This document shows positions 49,357-58,531 of a DNA stretch of 64,000 nucleotides, one piece after another; within the stretch, counting starts at the first letter, position 1; every line of letters begins with the position of its first letter. The notes beneath the pieces are model-generated. The model was given only the letters and a program-made list of their open reading frames with translations. It had not been told where the DNA came from and did not search any database. Position numbers and translations under genes: made by a program. Source of the stretch: Pelagibacteraceae bacterium AG-422-N09 (GTDB lineage: Bacteria > Pseudomonadota > Alphaproteobacteria > Pelagibacterales > AG-422-B15); contig QCMV01000006.1 of NCBI GenBank assembly GCA_003213515.1, positions 28,638 to 92,637 of the forward strand, written 5' to 3'.

Positions 49357-49991
49357 GAAGGTCCCCACTCGAGAAAGTTTTTAATTATTTGTTTTCCGTT
49401 ATTATGACTTTTTTCTGGATGAAATTGTGTACCAAAAATATTTTCCTTGAGTACTGCTGCAGTAATTGGATTTGGATATTTTGTAGTTGCGATACAATTT
49501 TCATTTTTTTGAGTTCTAAAGTAGTAACTGTGCACAAAATAAAAATCAGTATTTTGTGAAATATTATTCAATAATTCGTGATTGCGAAAAGTGACTTCAT
49601 TCCATCCCATGTGTGGAATTTTAAAATCAGCTGGAGCCTCGATCTTGATTACTTCTCCGGGTATCCATCCAAAGCCCTCACATTCACCAAATTCTAGAGA
49701 TTTTTCTGCTAGTAATTGCATTCCAACACAAATGCCCATAAAAGCTTTTTTTTCTCCAATTACCACTTGTTCAAGACTTTCAAATAGACCGTCTATTTTG
49801 TGAATTGCGTTCTTACAGTCTTGAAAAGCTCCTACTCCAGGAAGAACTAATTTATCGGCGTTTAATATTTCAGATGGTGTGTTTGTAACAGTAATTTCAT
49901 ATGGATTTTCTAAGTTATTGTTTACAGCTTCAAATGCCTTGTGTACTGAATGTAAATTTCCTGAGCCATAGTTGATAATTACTAACTTCAT
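49353..49991 (-). CDS. hisH: Imidazole glycerol phosphate synthase, glutaminase subunit
   Basis: HisH hydrolyses glutamine and feeds ammonia to HisF. The class I amidotransferase has nucleophile C88 in MGICVGMQLL and the His-Glu pair in QFHPEKS near the C-terminus, 212 residues in all. It overlaps hisA and the bcp gene by 4 nt each, so translation is coupled across a non-histidine gene. Confidence 0.96.
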   Translation of the reverse strand: MKLVIINYGSGNLHSVHKAFEAVNNNLENPYEITVTNTPSEILNADKLVLPGVGAFQDCKNAIHKIDGLFESLEQVVIGEKKAFMGICVGMQLLAEKSLEFGECEGFGWIPGEVIKIEAPADFKIPHMGWNEVTFRNHELLNNISQNTDFYFVHSYYFRTQKNENCIATTKYPNPITAAVLKENIFGTQFHPEKSHNNGKQIIKNFLEWGPS

Positions 49992-50446
49992 TTATTCATT
50001 TGTTTAATAGTATCAATAACTTCCTCTACATGATTATTTACTTTCACTTTTCTCCAAACCTTTACGACCTTGCCTTTCATAATAAGAAATGTAGATCTAT
50101 CTATGCCCTTGTACGTTCTGCCATACATACTTTTTTTAATCCATACACCAAATTTCTCACAGATTTTATCACTCTCATCAGAAAGAAGATCAAAATTTAA
50201 TTTGTATTTTTCAGCAAATTTATTTTGTTTTTGAACGGTGTCTTTGGATATACCATAAACTCTGACCTTTAGATTGTTTAACTTTCGAAGATTGCTTTGA
50301 AAATCACAAGACTCTTTTGTACAACCTGGAGTATCCGCTTTAGGATAAAAATAAATTACCGTGTCCTCTTTTGTAGGAAATTTAACTTCTTCATCTTTCT
50401 GATTTTTAAGTTTGAATGAAGGTAATTTTTGGCCTTCTTTAATCAT
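49988..50446 (-). CDS. bcp: Thioredoxin-dependent peroxiredoxin (Bcp/PrxQ)
   Basis: Atypical two-cysteine peroxiredoxin reducing hydroperoxides. Peroxidatic C42 and resolving C47 are in DTPGCTKESCDF, four residues apart, as in PrxQ. The 152-residue protein has no signal peptide. It sits between hisB (2 nt) and hisH (4-nt overlap), an unusual insertion into the histidine genes. Confidence 0.92.
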   Translation of the reverse strand: MIKEGQKLPSFKLKNQKDEEVKFPTKEDTVIYFYPKADTPGCTKESCDFQSNLRKLNNLKVRVYGISKDTVQKQNKFAEKYKLNFDLLSDESDKICEKFGVWIKKSMYGRTYKGIDRSTFLIMKGKVVKVWRKVKVNNHVEEVIDTIKQMNK

Positions 50447-50448
50447 TG

Positions 50449-51048
50449 TTAAAGTTGTCCTTTAGTAGAAGGAATGTTCATTCCCTCTCGCTCGTTAATC
50501 GCAACAGCATTTCTTAAGCTTCTTGCCAAAGCCTTAAAGCAAGATTCAATTATATGATGATTGTTTTCCCCATAAATATTTTCCACATGTAATGTTGTTC
50601 CACTTGCTTGTGCAAAAGCTTGGAACCATTCTTTAAATAATTCAGTATCAAAGTCACCTTGAGAAGATGTTATCTTTGGAGCACTAAATTTTACTTTCCA
50701 AATTAAATAAGGTCTATTTGATAGATCAAGCGCAACTCTTGATAACGTTTCATCCATGGGAATATATGAGTGCGCATAACGTGTAATACCTTGTCGATTA
50801 CCTAACGCTTTTGATAAACATTCGCCGATTGCAATGCCTGTATCCTCAGTTGTATGGTGATAATCAATGTGAGTATCTCCTGTTGCTTTTATCTTCATAT
50901 CAATCAGTGAGTGCTTTGACAGTTGTTCAAGCATGTGGTCAAGAAATCCTATACCAGTCTTGATATCGTACTTACCTGTTCCGTCGATATTAATATCGAC
51001 AGAGATAGAGGTTTCTTTCGTGTCTCTTTTATAATTTGCTGTTCTCAT
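50449..51048 (-). CDS. hisB: Imidazoleglycerol-phosphate dehydratase
   Basis: HisB dehydrates imidazoleglycerol phosphate using manganese. The 199-residue monofunctional form has the internal repeat with [13 protein letters not shown] and the [10 protein letters not shown] and [13 protein letters not shown] metal sites. It is first of the minus-strand run, with the promoter in the 115-nt gap shared with divergent hslV. Confidence 0.96.
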   Translation of the reverse strand: MRTANYKRDTKETSISVDINIDGTGKYDIKTGIGFLDHMLEQLSKHSLIDMKIKATGDTHIDYHHTTEDTGIAIGECLSKALGNRQGITRYAHSYIPMDETLSRVALDLSNRPYLIWKVKFSAPKITSSQGDFDTELFKEWFQAFAQASGTTLHVENIYGENNHHIIESCFKALARSLRNAVAINEREGMNIPSTKGQL

Positions 51049-51125
51049 AACAAAATCCAGTCGGTTTCTATCAATAAATCACTGAATTATCTATAAAAAA
51101 TGTAATTTTTAATGAAAAGTCAGGG

Positions 51126-51155
51126 CTTGAAGTTAATAAATAAATAGCCACATAA
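51126..51155 (+). promoter_or_regulatory. Sigma-32-like heat-shock promoter for hslVU
   Basis: CTTGAA at 51126-51131 matches the RpoH -35 box exactly and CCACATAA at 51148-51155 resembles the -10 box, 16 nt apart. The predicted start, about 51162, would leave almost no leader before the ATG at 51164. HslVU is a typical RpoH target. Confidence 0.55.
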
Positions 51156-51163
51156 CACTCAGC

Positions 51164-51715
51164 ATGGAAAATCAACAAAGTCAATCATGGCACGGCACAA
51201 CTATTATTAGTGTAAGAAAAGGCAATCAGGTTGTTGTCGCGGGAGACGGACAAGTTAGTCTTGGAAATACAGTCATTAAAGGTACTGCCCAAAAGGTTAG
51301 AAAAATAGGTGATGGTAGTGTTATCGCTGGTTTTGCCGGAGCAACTGCAGATGCATTTACTTTATTTGAAAGACTGGAAACGAAACTAGAAAAGCATCCT
51401 AAACAGCTTACCAGAGCCTGCGTAGAACTAGCGAAAGATTGGCGTACAGACAAATATTTAAGGCGTCTAGAAGCACTTCTTACAGTTGCAGACTCTTCTA
51501 CATCACTTCTAATTACTGGAATGGGTGATGTGTTAGACCCTGAAGGGTCAGTTATTGGAATTGGTAGCGGTGGTAATTATGCACTATCTGCTGCTAAAGC
51601 GCTGATTGATACTGATCTTACCGCTGAAGAAATTGCGTTAAAGTCACTAAAAATTGCTGGCGAAATTTGTGTTTTCACAAACAGCAATGTTACACTTGAA
51701 AAAATTGAGTACTAG
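51164..51715 (+). CDS. hslV: ATP-dependent protease subunit HslV
   Basis: HslV is the proteasome-like threonine peptidase of the HslVU protease. An 11-residue propeptide ends in WHG, and T12 becomes the N-terminal nucleophile (TTIISVRKG). The [11 protein letters not shown] and [15 protein letters not shown] motifs are normal. Length is 183 residues. hslU follows 3 nt later. Confidence 0.97.
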   Translation: MENQQSQSWHGTTIISVRKGNQVVVAGDGQVSLGNTVIKGTAQKVRKIGDGSVIAGFAGATADAFTLFERLETKLEKHPKQLTRACVELAKDWRTDKYLRRLEALLTVADSSTSLLITGMGDVLDPEGSVIGIGSGGNYALSAAKALIDTDLTAEEIALKSLKIAGEICVFTNSNVTLEKIEY

Positions 51716-51718
51716 GTA

Positions 51719-53023
51719 ATGCAAGCATTTTCACCAAGGGAAATTGTTTCCGAACTTGATAGATATATTATTGGCCAAGATGATGCAAAAAAATCTGTAG
51801 CCATCGCATTAAGGAATCGTTGGCGACGTCAGCAATTACCAGAGGATATGAGAGAAGAGGTTCTTCCAAAAAATATTTTAATGATTGGTCCTACTGGAAT
51901 TGGTAAAACTGAAATTTCTAGAAGGCTCTCAAAATTAGCACAAGCACCGTTTATAAAAGTTGAAGCAACAAAATTTACAGAAGTTGGGTATGTAGGTAGA
52001 GATGTGGAATCCATTGTTCGTGATTTGATTGAAATAGCAATTACAATGGTTCGTGAAATAAAGAGAAAAGAAGTAAAGGCAAAAGCACAATTAGCTGCTG
52101 AAGAACGTGTGTTAGACGCTTTAGTTGGACCAGGTTCTGGACCTACAACACGAGAAAGTTTTAGAAAAAAACTTAGAAATAATGAACTCAATGAAAAAGA
52201 AATTGAAATAGCTGTTCAAGATACAGGATCATTTCCAACAATTGACCTTCAAGGTGGACAAGGTGCTGGTATAGGAATGATAAATCTAAACGACATGCTT
52301 GGTAAAGCTATGGGACCAAAAACTAAAAAGAAGAAAACAACAGTTGCCGACTCTTATGAGATCTTGGTTAATGAAGAATCAGATAAGTTAATTGATACTG
52401 ATCACATTGTGAATGAGGCGAAAAAAGCAGTCGAAGACAATGGAATTGTATTTATTGATGAAATAGACAAAGTTTGCGCAAGAAGTGAAAGGGTTGGTGG
52501 TGATGTTTCAAGGGAAGGTGTTCAAAGAGATTTGTTACCTTTAATTGAGGGAACAACAGTTAACACTAAACATGGAACAATCAAAACTGATCATATACTA
52601 TTTATAGCTTCTGGAGCCTTTCAACTGTCAAAACCATCTGATCTATTGCCAGAATTACAAGGCAGATTACCAATAAGGGTTAATCTCAAAGCACTATCAC
52701 AAGAGGACTTTAAACGTATCTTAACAGAACCCAAATATAGCCTGATAAAACAGTATGAGGCGCTGATGGATACTGAAGATGTAAAAATCAGCTTTAGTGA
52801 GGACGGAATCGATGCAATTGCAACCTTGGCTGTGGATATAAACTCAACTATTGAAAATATTGGCGCTCGTCGTTTGCATACCATTCTTGAGAGAGTGTTA
52901 GAAGATATAAGTTTCTCTGCAGCAGATAAAGGTGGAGAAAAAATTACAATTGATGCAAACTACGTTAAAGATAATGTGAATGAGTTATCTAAAGATACTG
53001 ATCTTTCCAAGTTCATTCTCTAA
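51719..53023 (+). CDS. hslU: ATP-dependent protease ATPase subunit HslU
   Basis: HslU is the AAA+ unfoldase that feeds substrates to HslV. Walker A GPTGIGKT is at residues 57-64 and Walker B is in [10 protein letters not shown]. The I-domain lies between them, and the C-terminal tail ends DLSKFIL, as needed for HslV activation. Length is 434 residues. It begins 3 nt after hslV. Confidence 0.97.
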   Translation: MQAFSPREIVSELDRYIIGQDDAKKSVAIALRNRWRRQQLPEDMREEVLPKNILMIGPTGIGKTEISRRLSKLAQAPFIKVEATKFTEVGYVGRDVESIVRDLIEIAITMVREIKRKEVKAKAQLAAEERVLDALVGPGSGPTTRESFRKKLRNNELNEKEIEIAVQDTGSFPTIDLQGGQGAGIGMINLNDMLGKAMGPKTKKKKTTVADSYEILVNEESDKLIDTDHIVNEAKKAVEDNGIVFIDEIDKVCARSERVGGDVSREGVQRDLLPLIEGTTVNTKHGTIKTDHILFIASGAFQLSKPSDLLPELQGRLPIRVNLKALSQEDFKRILTEPKYSLIKQYEALMDTEDVKISFSEDGIDAIATLAVDINSTIENIGARRLHTILERVLEDISFSAADKGGEKITIDANYVKDNVNELSKDTDLSKFIL

Positions 53024-53028
53024 TTTTT

Positions 53029-53457
53029 ATGTCACTGAAAACAAAAAATACTTATTTAAACAAAATAAAGGTTCGTTACTCAGAAGTTGATTGTCAGAGA
53101 ATAGTTTATAATTCTCATTATTTGACATATTTTGACATTTCTCTCAGTGAGATGCTCGAAGATTGTTTTGATCAGGATGAATATGTAAAAAAGACTAATA
53201 ACGATTTTCACACAGTTGGTGTGCAAATGAATTTTAAAAGTCCTGCAAGATTAAACGATCAGCTCGAAGTTTACACAGGAATAAAAAAACTTGGAAATTC
53301 GAGTATGACTTTTACACAAGAAATTTATAGATCTGGATCCGATGAAATAATAAATGAAGCTGTTATTACTTGGGTTAACACAGACCAAGAAAGTATGAAG
53401 TCTTCCAAAATTCCAGATAATATAAAAGAAAAATTAAATAAGTATTTGATTAATTAA
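53029..53457 (+). CDS. YbgC/FadM-type acyl-CoA thioesterase
   Basis: A 142-residue hot-dog protein of the 4-hydroxybenzoyl-CoA thioesterase group. The motif VRYSEVDCQRIVYNSHYLTYFD provides the catalytic aspartate position and aligns with YbgC. It starts 5 nt after hslU. Substrate is likely a fatty or aryl acyl-CoA, not determined. Its TAA interlocks with the stop of the convergent Tim44-like gene. Confidence 0.84.
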   Translation: MSLKTKNTYLNKIKVRYSEVDCQRIVYNSHYLTYFDISLSEMLEDCFDQDEYVKKTNNDFHTVGVQMNFKSPARLNDQLEVYTGIKKLGNSSMTFTQEIYRSGSDEIINEAVITWVNTDQESMKSSKIPDNIKEKLNKYLIN

Positions 53458-54068
53458 TCAGAGGTCGCTGTTAGTAACCAATTAGAAGTTTTTTTATCTT
53501 TTATTTTTTCAAAAGTCCAAACGTCCGTAATTTTTTGCACCTGATTAAGACTGCCTGAAATTACTTCATCTTTACTGTTTTTAATACATGTTATCATTTC
53601 TGAAATAAATTTCACTGTTACTTCCATGGGATTTTTTTTCAGATCTTTATAAACAATTTCAGATTTTTCTATACCTATAAAATTAAATTCTACAGTTTCA
53701 TTTTTACTATTTCGTTCATCTATTACTGACGTAAAGCTATTTAATACTTCATTAGATAGCAAAGGCTTAAGGGCATCTTTATTGCCATTTTCAAAATTTG
53801 TGACGATCGTTTCATATGCATTTGATGCGCCGCGTAAAAAATCATCTTTATCAAACCAACCATCTTCTCTTGAACCTGAAGCAACTTTTGGTTCGATAGT
53901 TACAATTTTTTCTTCTGAGGATTGTTGAGGAGTTTCATAGTTATATGAAGTTTTATCTGTTTTTTCATGGCCAGTTCGCCTTCCAAGCACACTTCTAAGG
54001 CGCAAAAGAACTATTCCTGCTATTATCGCGAGGATTAGGATATCAATATATTGAAAGGCTTCACTCAT
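53454..54068 (-). CDS. Tim44-like domain membrane protein
   Basis: Residues 5-25 form a single hydrophobic helix (IDILILAIIAGIVLLRLRSVLG). A low-complexity linker follows to about residue 75. A Tim44/MBA1-type domain fills the rest (FLRGASNAYETIVTNFENGNKDALKPLLS), 204 residues in total. Tim44-like proteins beside fxsA and secB are conserved in alphaproteobacteria, and are relatives of the mitochondrial import motor subunit; the bacterial role is poorly defined, possibly membrane protein quality control. Confidence 0.87.
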   Translation of the reverse strand: MSEAFQYIDILILAIIAGIVLLRLRSVLGRRTGHEKTDKTSYNYETPQQSSEEKIVTIEPKVASGSREDGWFDKDDFLRGASNAYETIVTNFENGNKDALKPLLSNEVLNSFTSVIDERNSKNETVEFNFIGIEKSEIVYKDLKKNPMEVTVKFISEMITCIKNSKDEVISGSLNQVQKITDVWTFEKIKDKKTSNWLLTATSD

Positions 54069-54135
54069 ATAGTTAAATATTATAGAGTCCTTATTTAGGT
54101 ATTTAAACTAAACTTTCAACAATTACTTACTTATT

Positions 54136-54564
54136 TTGTTTTTATTTATCGCACTTTTTATACTGATCCCAATCATTGAAATTAGTTTATTTATTGAAAT
54201 TGGGAGCATTATTGGATCGTTCTACACCATAATGCTTATATTCATCACTGCAATTGTGGGTGTATTTTTTGTCCGTCAACAAGGGATAAGCACATTTCAA
54301 AAGTTAACATCTCAATTGCAAAATTTAGAAACACCTGTTCAAACGATGTTTGAGGGGCTAGTCATTCTTATCTCTGGTATTCTATTAATTACTCCTGGGT
54401 TTTTCACTGATGCTTTAGGTTTTCTAGGATTGATACCATTCTCTAGAATAATTTTCATAAAGTTGGTAGCAAGTTACATTCTTTCTAGATATGGTAAGCG
54501 AAGTAATCAAAATGAAAATACCATTGAAGGTGAATTCATTGATATAGATGAAGAGGAAAAATAA
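54136..54564 (+). CDS. fxsA: FxsA-family inner-membrane protein
   Basis: A 142-residue membrane protein with hydrophobic segments near 1-18, 24-44 and 75-115. The IEISLFIEIGSIIG start and GISTFQKL loop match FxsA, named for overcoming phage F exclusion in E. coli. The start codon appears to be TTG, as no ATG is available near the conserved N-terminus. Physiological role unknown. secB follows 2 nt later. Confidence 0.85.
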   Translation: MFLFIALFILIPIIEISLFIEIGSIIGSFYTIMLIFITAIVGVFFVRQQGISTFQKLTSQLQNLETPVQTMFEGLVILISGILLITPGFFTDALGFLGLIPFSRIIFIKLVASYILSRYGKRSNQNENTIEGEFIDIDEEEK

Positions 54565-54566
54565 TA

Positions 54567-54989
54567 GTGGATGTAAAAACGAAAATTATCACACAATTTG
54601 TTAGAGACTTATCATTTGAAAATCCTAATGGACCAGGATCATTTCAAACAGGTAGCGATCGACCCACTATTAATGCAAATGTTGATGTCAAAGCACAAAA
54701 TAGAAAAGATACCAATATTTATGAGGTTGAACTAAACGTAAGTGTAAATGCTTCACGCGCGGATCAGAGTTTGTATATCGTGGATCTAAAGTACGTTGGA
54801 ATATTTGAAATTGAAAATCTCACTGACGATGTTAAGGAAGCTTACTTACTAGTAGAATGTCCAAGACAACTTTTTCCATTTGCAAGAAGAATTATTTACG
54901 ACTTACACGCTGACGGCGCATTACCGCCACTTATGTTAGACCCTGTGAACTTTGCTGAACTTTATAAAAAGAAAACAAGTAATAATTAA
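54567..54989 (+). CDS. secB: Protein-export chaperone SecB
   Basis: SecB keeps exported proteins unfolded for SecA. The 140-residue protein has the QFVRDLSFENPNGP start, the LLVECPRQLFPFARRII segment and the PPLMLDPVNFAELY end. The start is GTG: an ATG 4 nt downstream is out of frame, and a GAGG motif lies about 10 nt before the GTG. Confidence 0.94.
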   Translation: MDVKTKIITQFVRDLSFENPNGPGSFQTGSDRPTINANVDVKAQNRKDTNIYEVELNVSVNASRADQSLYIVDLKYVGIFEIENLTDDVKEAYLLVECPRQLFPFARRIIYDLHADGALPPLMLDPVNFAELYKKKTSNN

Positions 54990-55798
54990 TAGCTAATCAA
55001 TTTGGGTTCACCGTCTACAATTTCAAAAACTGGCTCAACATTAGGTATGTCACTTTTATCTTTGTTATTCATGTTGAGCAAAAGCTCAGATGTATCGGTG
55101 TAACCGCAAATCATCTCAAGATTTTTTATTGTTGGCATAATCATAGGAAAATTTCCAGACTCACACTCTTGCAGAGCTTTTTCAGGATTAATCCATTTGC
55201 TTTCAACTCCCTCTACTCCATCGTGTACGGCTACCTGGTCGGTCGTGCGGGCTATAAAAAATCTAGTGCTGTATCTTCTTTTCTCTATTTTCGGAGTAAC
55301 CCAGTGTGAAATATATGCAAGTTCATTTGTTGCTAATTCTAGATTCAAAATATCTATCATTTGATAAAAAATATTTTCACCTTGTAGAATTTTGCTTTTG
55401 TATTGATCTATTATTTTTAGATCATCCTTGTTGAGAACAGTATTTTTTATATTTACTCCCTTTTTATTCGCTAGAAGAATTCCACTTTCCTCAAAGCACT
55501 CTCTGATACATGCAGCCCAATATGAAAGGCCATTTTTTTTTAATCCAAGTCTTTCAGATGCCAGGGCATCATCAAGATGAGGGCTGTATTTTAAATAATT
55601 ATTTGAGATATCTTCATTGTCAATTTTCCCCCCTGGAAATACCCATACACCGCCAAAATTTGTTTTCATCGATCTTTTAATCATAAACACTTCTATCCGC
55701 TGGTTGGTGTCTCGTATAAGCAATACTGATGCAGCTGGCGTAGGCACTTGTTGATAATTGCCGTTATCGCTAGGAGTATGACTAATTTTGTTATTCAC
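54986..55798 (-). CDS. Nudix-family hydrolase
   Basis: A 270-residue Nudix protein. The Nudix box begins FPGGKIDNED, then carries an insertion of about 30 residues, and continues AACIRECFEESGILL with the metal-binding RExxEE core. This split form with a long C-terminus resembles the NUDT19/coenzyme A-type hydrolases of alphaproteobacteria. Substrate undetermined. It overlaps dnaQ by 8 nt and shares a stop tetranucleotide with secB. Confidence 0.83.
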   Translation of the reverse strand: MNNKISHTPSDNGNYQQVPTPAASVLLIRDTNQRIEVFMIKRSMKTNFGGVWVFPGGKIDNEDISNNYLKYSPHLDDALASERLGLKKNGLSYWAACIRECFEESGILLANKKGVNIKNTVLNKDDLKIIDQYKSKILQGENIFYQMIDILNLELATNELAYISHWVTPKIEKRRYSTRFFIARTTDQVAVHDGVEGVESKWINPEKALQECESGNFPMIMPTIKNLEMICGYTDTSELLLNMNNKDKSDIPNVEPVFEIVDGEPKLISY

Positions 55799-56501
55799 TC
55801 GTTTGATTGTTTTTAGATTGATTATTTTTTTTCCAAATAGAGTGCTCGCCTAATGTTTGAATAAATTCTTCGTGCAATTTTTTTTCTTGATCAGAAATCC
55901 GGGGTGCTAAATTTCTATTCTTGATCTTTTCAATATTAAAGGAGGAGGTAGAATTTACAGTTACTGACTTGGTGCTTAAATCTAGACTTAACTCTCGTGC
56001 ATCCATTAGTTCTATGTACACACGGGCTAAGAGCTCGGTATCAATTGTAGCTGAATGTTTTTCTCTCTGCTTGTTATCAATTGCAAATCTTTTACAAAGC
56101 GCATCAAGTGAAACGCTCTGGCCAGGAAATTTTTCTCTAGCAATCGAGACGGTGTCTATTTTATCATTTTTAAGAGATTCTTTGCCACAAGTATTAAGCT
56201 CAAAATTTAAGAAACCAACATCGAAGTCCACGTTGTGAGCAATAATTGGATCCGCACCTAAAAATTCTAAGAACTCTGATACAATGTGCTCAAATAAAGG
56301 TTTGTCTTTTAAAAATTCATAGCTTAATCCATGTACCTTAAATGATGAGTCAGGCACATCTCGCTGCGGATTAATATATTGTTGGTATGTTTTACCGGTG
56401 GGAAGATAATCAATTATCTCTATTGCGGCAATTTCAATGATTCTGTGACCCTCTGAAGGCCTTAGTCCGGTGGTTTCTGTATCAAGAACGACTTGTCTCA
56501 T
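55791..56501 (-). CDS. dnaQ: DNA polymerase III epsilon subunit (3'-5' exonuclease)
   Basis: Proofreading exonuclease of the replicase. DEDDh residues are seen: D7 and E9 in VLDTETTGL, the aspartate in HNVDFDVGF, and the HSATIDTELL His-Asp pair. The 236-residue length and C-terminal tail for polymerase contact are normal. It overlaps coaE by 4 nt. The maf-aroE-coaE-dnaQ order next to oriC is conserved in alphaproteobacteria. Confidence 0.95.
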   Translation of the reverse strand: MRQVVLDTETTGLRPSEGHRIIEIAAIEIIDYLPTGKTYQQYINPQRDVPDSSFKVHGLSYEFLKDKPLFEHIVSEFLEFLGADPIIAHNVDFDVGFLNFELNTCGKESLKNDKIDTVSIAREKFPGQSVSLDALCKRFAIDNKQREKHSATIDTELLARVYIELMDARELSLDLSTKSVTVNSTSSFNIEKIKNRNLAPRISDQEKKLHEEFIQTLGEHSIWKKNNQSKNNQTSE

Positions 56502-57121
56502 TGATTAAAGAAGGTATTCCAAGCCTTTGGATTAATCAATTTAATTTTTGCAGCAACTTCTTTTACCTCTGATTTGGTATCTTCAATATTATTATCAGTT
56601 GAAATGATGTAATCTGCTTTTTTTAATTTGTCTCTGTCTGGCATTTGTTGATCTTTAATAGCATTAAAAATCTCTAACGGCACTTTTCTCTCCAGCACCA
56701 CTCTGGTTTGTTGTGTTGCTTCAGACGCTGTCACCACAACAGAAACATCCACATATTTTTCTCCTCCAGTTTCAAAAAGTAATGGGATGTCTAAAGCACA
56801 ACCCATCTTTCCTTCTTCAATTAATTTTTTTATGTAAATTATTTGGTATTTCCTTGTTGCAGGATGAACGATCTGTTCTAAATCTCTAAATTTATCAGGG
56901 TCTTTATTTAGAATATCTCTTAGCGCTAATCGATTGACTACACCGTCTTTCGTTGAACCTGGAAACTGTTTCTCTACTTTTTCTATGATCTCTTCATCGT
57001 TTTCGTAGATATAATGAACTGTATCATCAGCATTATAAACGCCGTAACCGTGCTCTTTAAACATTTGAGCAACTGTAGATTTTCCCATTCCAATGGATCC
57101 TGTTACACCAACTAACAACAT
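56498..57121 (-). CDS. coaE: Dephospho-CoA kinase
   Basis: CoaE performs the last step of coenzyme A synthesis. The P-loop GSIGMGKST is near residues 8-16, with DIPLLFETGGEKYVD and a C-terminal lid segment. Length is 207 residues. It overlaps dnaQ by 4 nt and aroE by one base. Confidence 0.95.
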   Translation of the reverse strand: MLLVGVTGSIGMGKSTVAQMFKEHGYGVYNADDTVHYIYENDEEIIEKVEKQFPGSTKDGVVNRLALRDILNKDPDKFRDLEQIVHPATRKYQIIYIKKLIEEGKMGCALDIPLLFETGGEKYVDVSVVVTASEATQQTRVVLERKVPLEIFNAIKDQQMPDRDKLKKADYIISTDNNIEDTKSEVKEVAAKIKLINPKAWNTFFNQ

Positions 57122-57936
57122 TAGTTAACCCCCAACACGCTCATTAAATCATCATCAATTTCAGGCATTATATCGTGCCACACATTGAAGGACTGGGCGG
57201 CTTGATGGATTAGCATCTCCAGTCCATTTTGAACTGTACAGCCGTTTTTCTCAGCGTGTCTTAGAAAAGTTGTCTTGCTTGGATTATATATAAGATCGTA
57301 AACGTGTGCAGCTGAATTTAGGCTTTTAAAGTCTATTAAATTGTTTTCTTCGCCTTCTTGTTGTCCTAAGCTTGTTGTGTTGACAACTAATTGTGAGGAT
57401 CCGACAAACTCTCTAAGTGTTGTTTCTGTTAAAATTGTTGCCTCAACACCCAGATCGCTGCAAAGTGATTCTGCGTTTTCTCTTGTTCTATTATAAATAC
57501 CAATCTCACACTTCATGTGTGTTAGCGCATATACAACCGCCCTTGCTGATCCGCCAGCTCCAAGGACTAAACACGGCTTGTTATTTAAGTCTATGTTTGC
57601 AATTGATTTTTCAAAACCAATCGGGTCGGTGTTATCCCCGTAAACACCATCTTTATTTACTGTCAGTGTGTTAACTGCTTTGAGAGCTCTTGCAACACTG
57701 GATGTGTTGTCACAATATTTGTATGCGTCCTCTTTAAGGGGGACCGTAACGTTTAAACCGTAATAACCCTCTTCTATTAAGCGATCAACATCCCTGATAA
57801 AGTTTTCTTTTTTTACATTTATTTTTTGGTAGGGACCCACATCAATTTTCTCACTTTCAATCCAGTGATTATGAATTTTGGGTGAAAGGCTGTGATCTAT
57901 TGGATCTCCAATAACCGCTATTTTTTTATGTGCCAT
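57121..57936 (-). CDS. aroE: Shikimate dehydrogenase
   Basis: AroE reduces 3-dehydroshikimate with NADPH in aromatic amino-acid synthesis. Motifs are DHSLSPKIHN, NVTVPLKEDAY with the catalytic lysine, GDNTDPIGF and the LGAGGSARAV Rossmann loop. The ATG at 57936 (271 residues) is preferred over a TTG at 57945. It overlaps the maf end by 11 nt. Confidence 0.95.
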   Translation of the reverse strand: MAHKKIAVIGDPIDHSLSPKIHNHWIESEKIDVGPYQKINVKKENFIRDVDRLIEEGYYGLNVTVPLKEDAYKYCDNTSSVARALKAVNTLTVNKDGVYGDNTDPIGFEKSIANIDLNNKPCLVLGAGGSARAVVYALTHMKCEIGIYNRTRENAESLCSDLGVEATILTETTLREFVGSSQLVVNTTSLGQQEGEENNLIDFKSLNSAAHVYDLIYNPSKTTFLRHAEKNGCTVQNGLEMLIHQAAQSFNVWHDIMPEIDDDLMSVLGVN

Positions 57937-58531
57937 TTTTTTCAAATAGAAGATTGTTGTCCCAAAGGAACTGGGTTAATTGAATTAATGATATGCCTTG
58001 TATTGAAAAAAGATCACTCCCAATATTTTCAAAAAGTTTAATTCCTTCCTCCTCAATTGCATAGACACCTACAAGATCAAGAATATTGTCGTCAACTTTA
58101 TTTAAATACTCTTTTATCAGATCCTCGCTTAGCTTTCGCATATGCATTTTAGATCTGTCTACGTACTTCCAAATAATGTTATTGTCTTGTGCGACTGTTG
58201 TGGCGGTTATAAGTGTGTGGGTAGAACCACTCATTTTCATCAACTGCTCTTGTGCTTCACTTCTATCCCGAGCTTTGTTAATTAATTCACCTTTCAGATC
58301 CAAACCTTGGTCTGATCCAATAACAAATGCACTTTTATTAGACATGGAGGGCTTCAAGGCTTTCATCTCGGCAAGTTTAACCACAACCTCTTCGGGTATG
58401 TTTTTACTCATCGACATCTTTATTTCATCCTCATCTATACCATGAGCAACAGGCTCAAAGGTTATGCCGGCGTTGCGTAACAATTTAATTCTTGTTTCGC
58501 TTTTAGATGCTAAAATTATATCCCTGTTCAT
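57926..58531 (-). CDS. maf: Maf-family nucleoside triphosphate pyrophosphatase
   Basis: House-cleaning nucleotide pyrophosphatase (7-methyl-GTP or dTTP/UTP type). The N-terminal ILASKSETRIKLLRNAGI and the VIGSDQGL active-site segment are present in 201 residues. It is the first gene leftward from the putative origin, transcribed away from it. The pyruvate-phosphate dikinase regulator gene ppsR, usually between maf and the origin, is missing. Confidence 0.92.
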   Translation of the reverse strand: MNRDIILASKSETRIKLLRNAGITFEPVAHGIDEDEIKMSMSKNIPEEVVVKLAEMKALKPSMSNKSAFVIGSDQGLDLKGELINKARDRSEAQEQLMKMSGSTHTLITATTVAQDNNIIWKYVDRSKMHMRKLSEDLIKEYLNKVDDNILDLVGVYAIEEEGIKLFENIGSDLFSIQGISLIQLTQFLWDNNLLFEKNGT

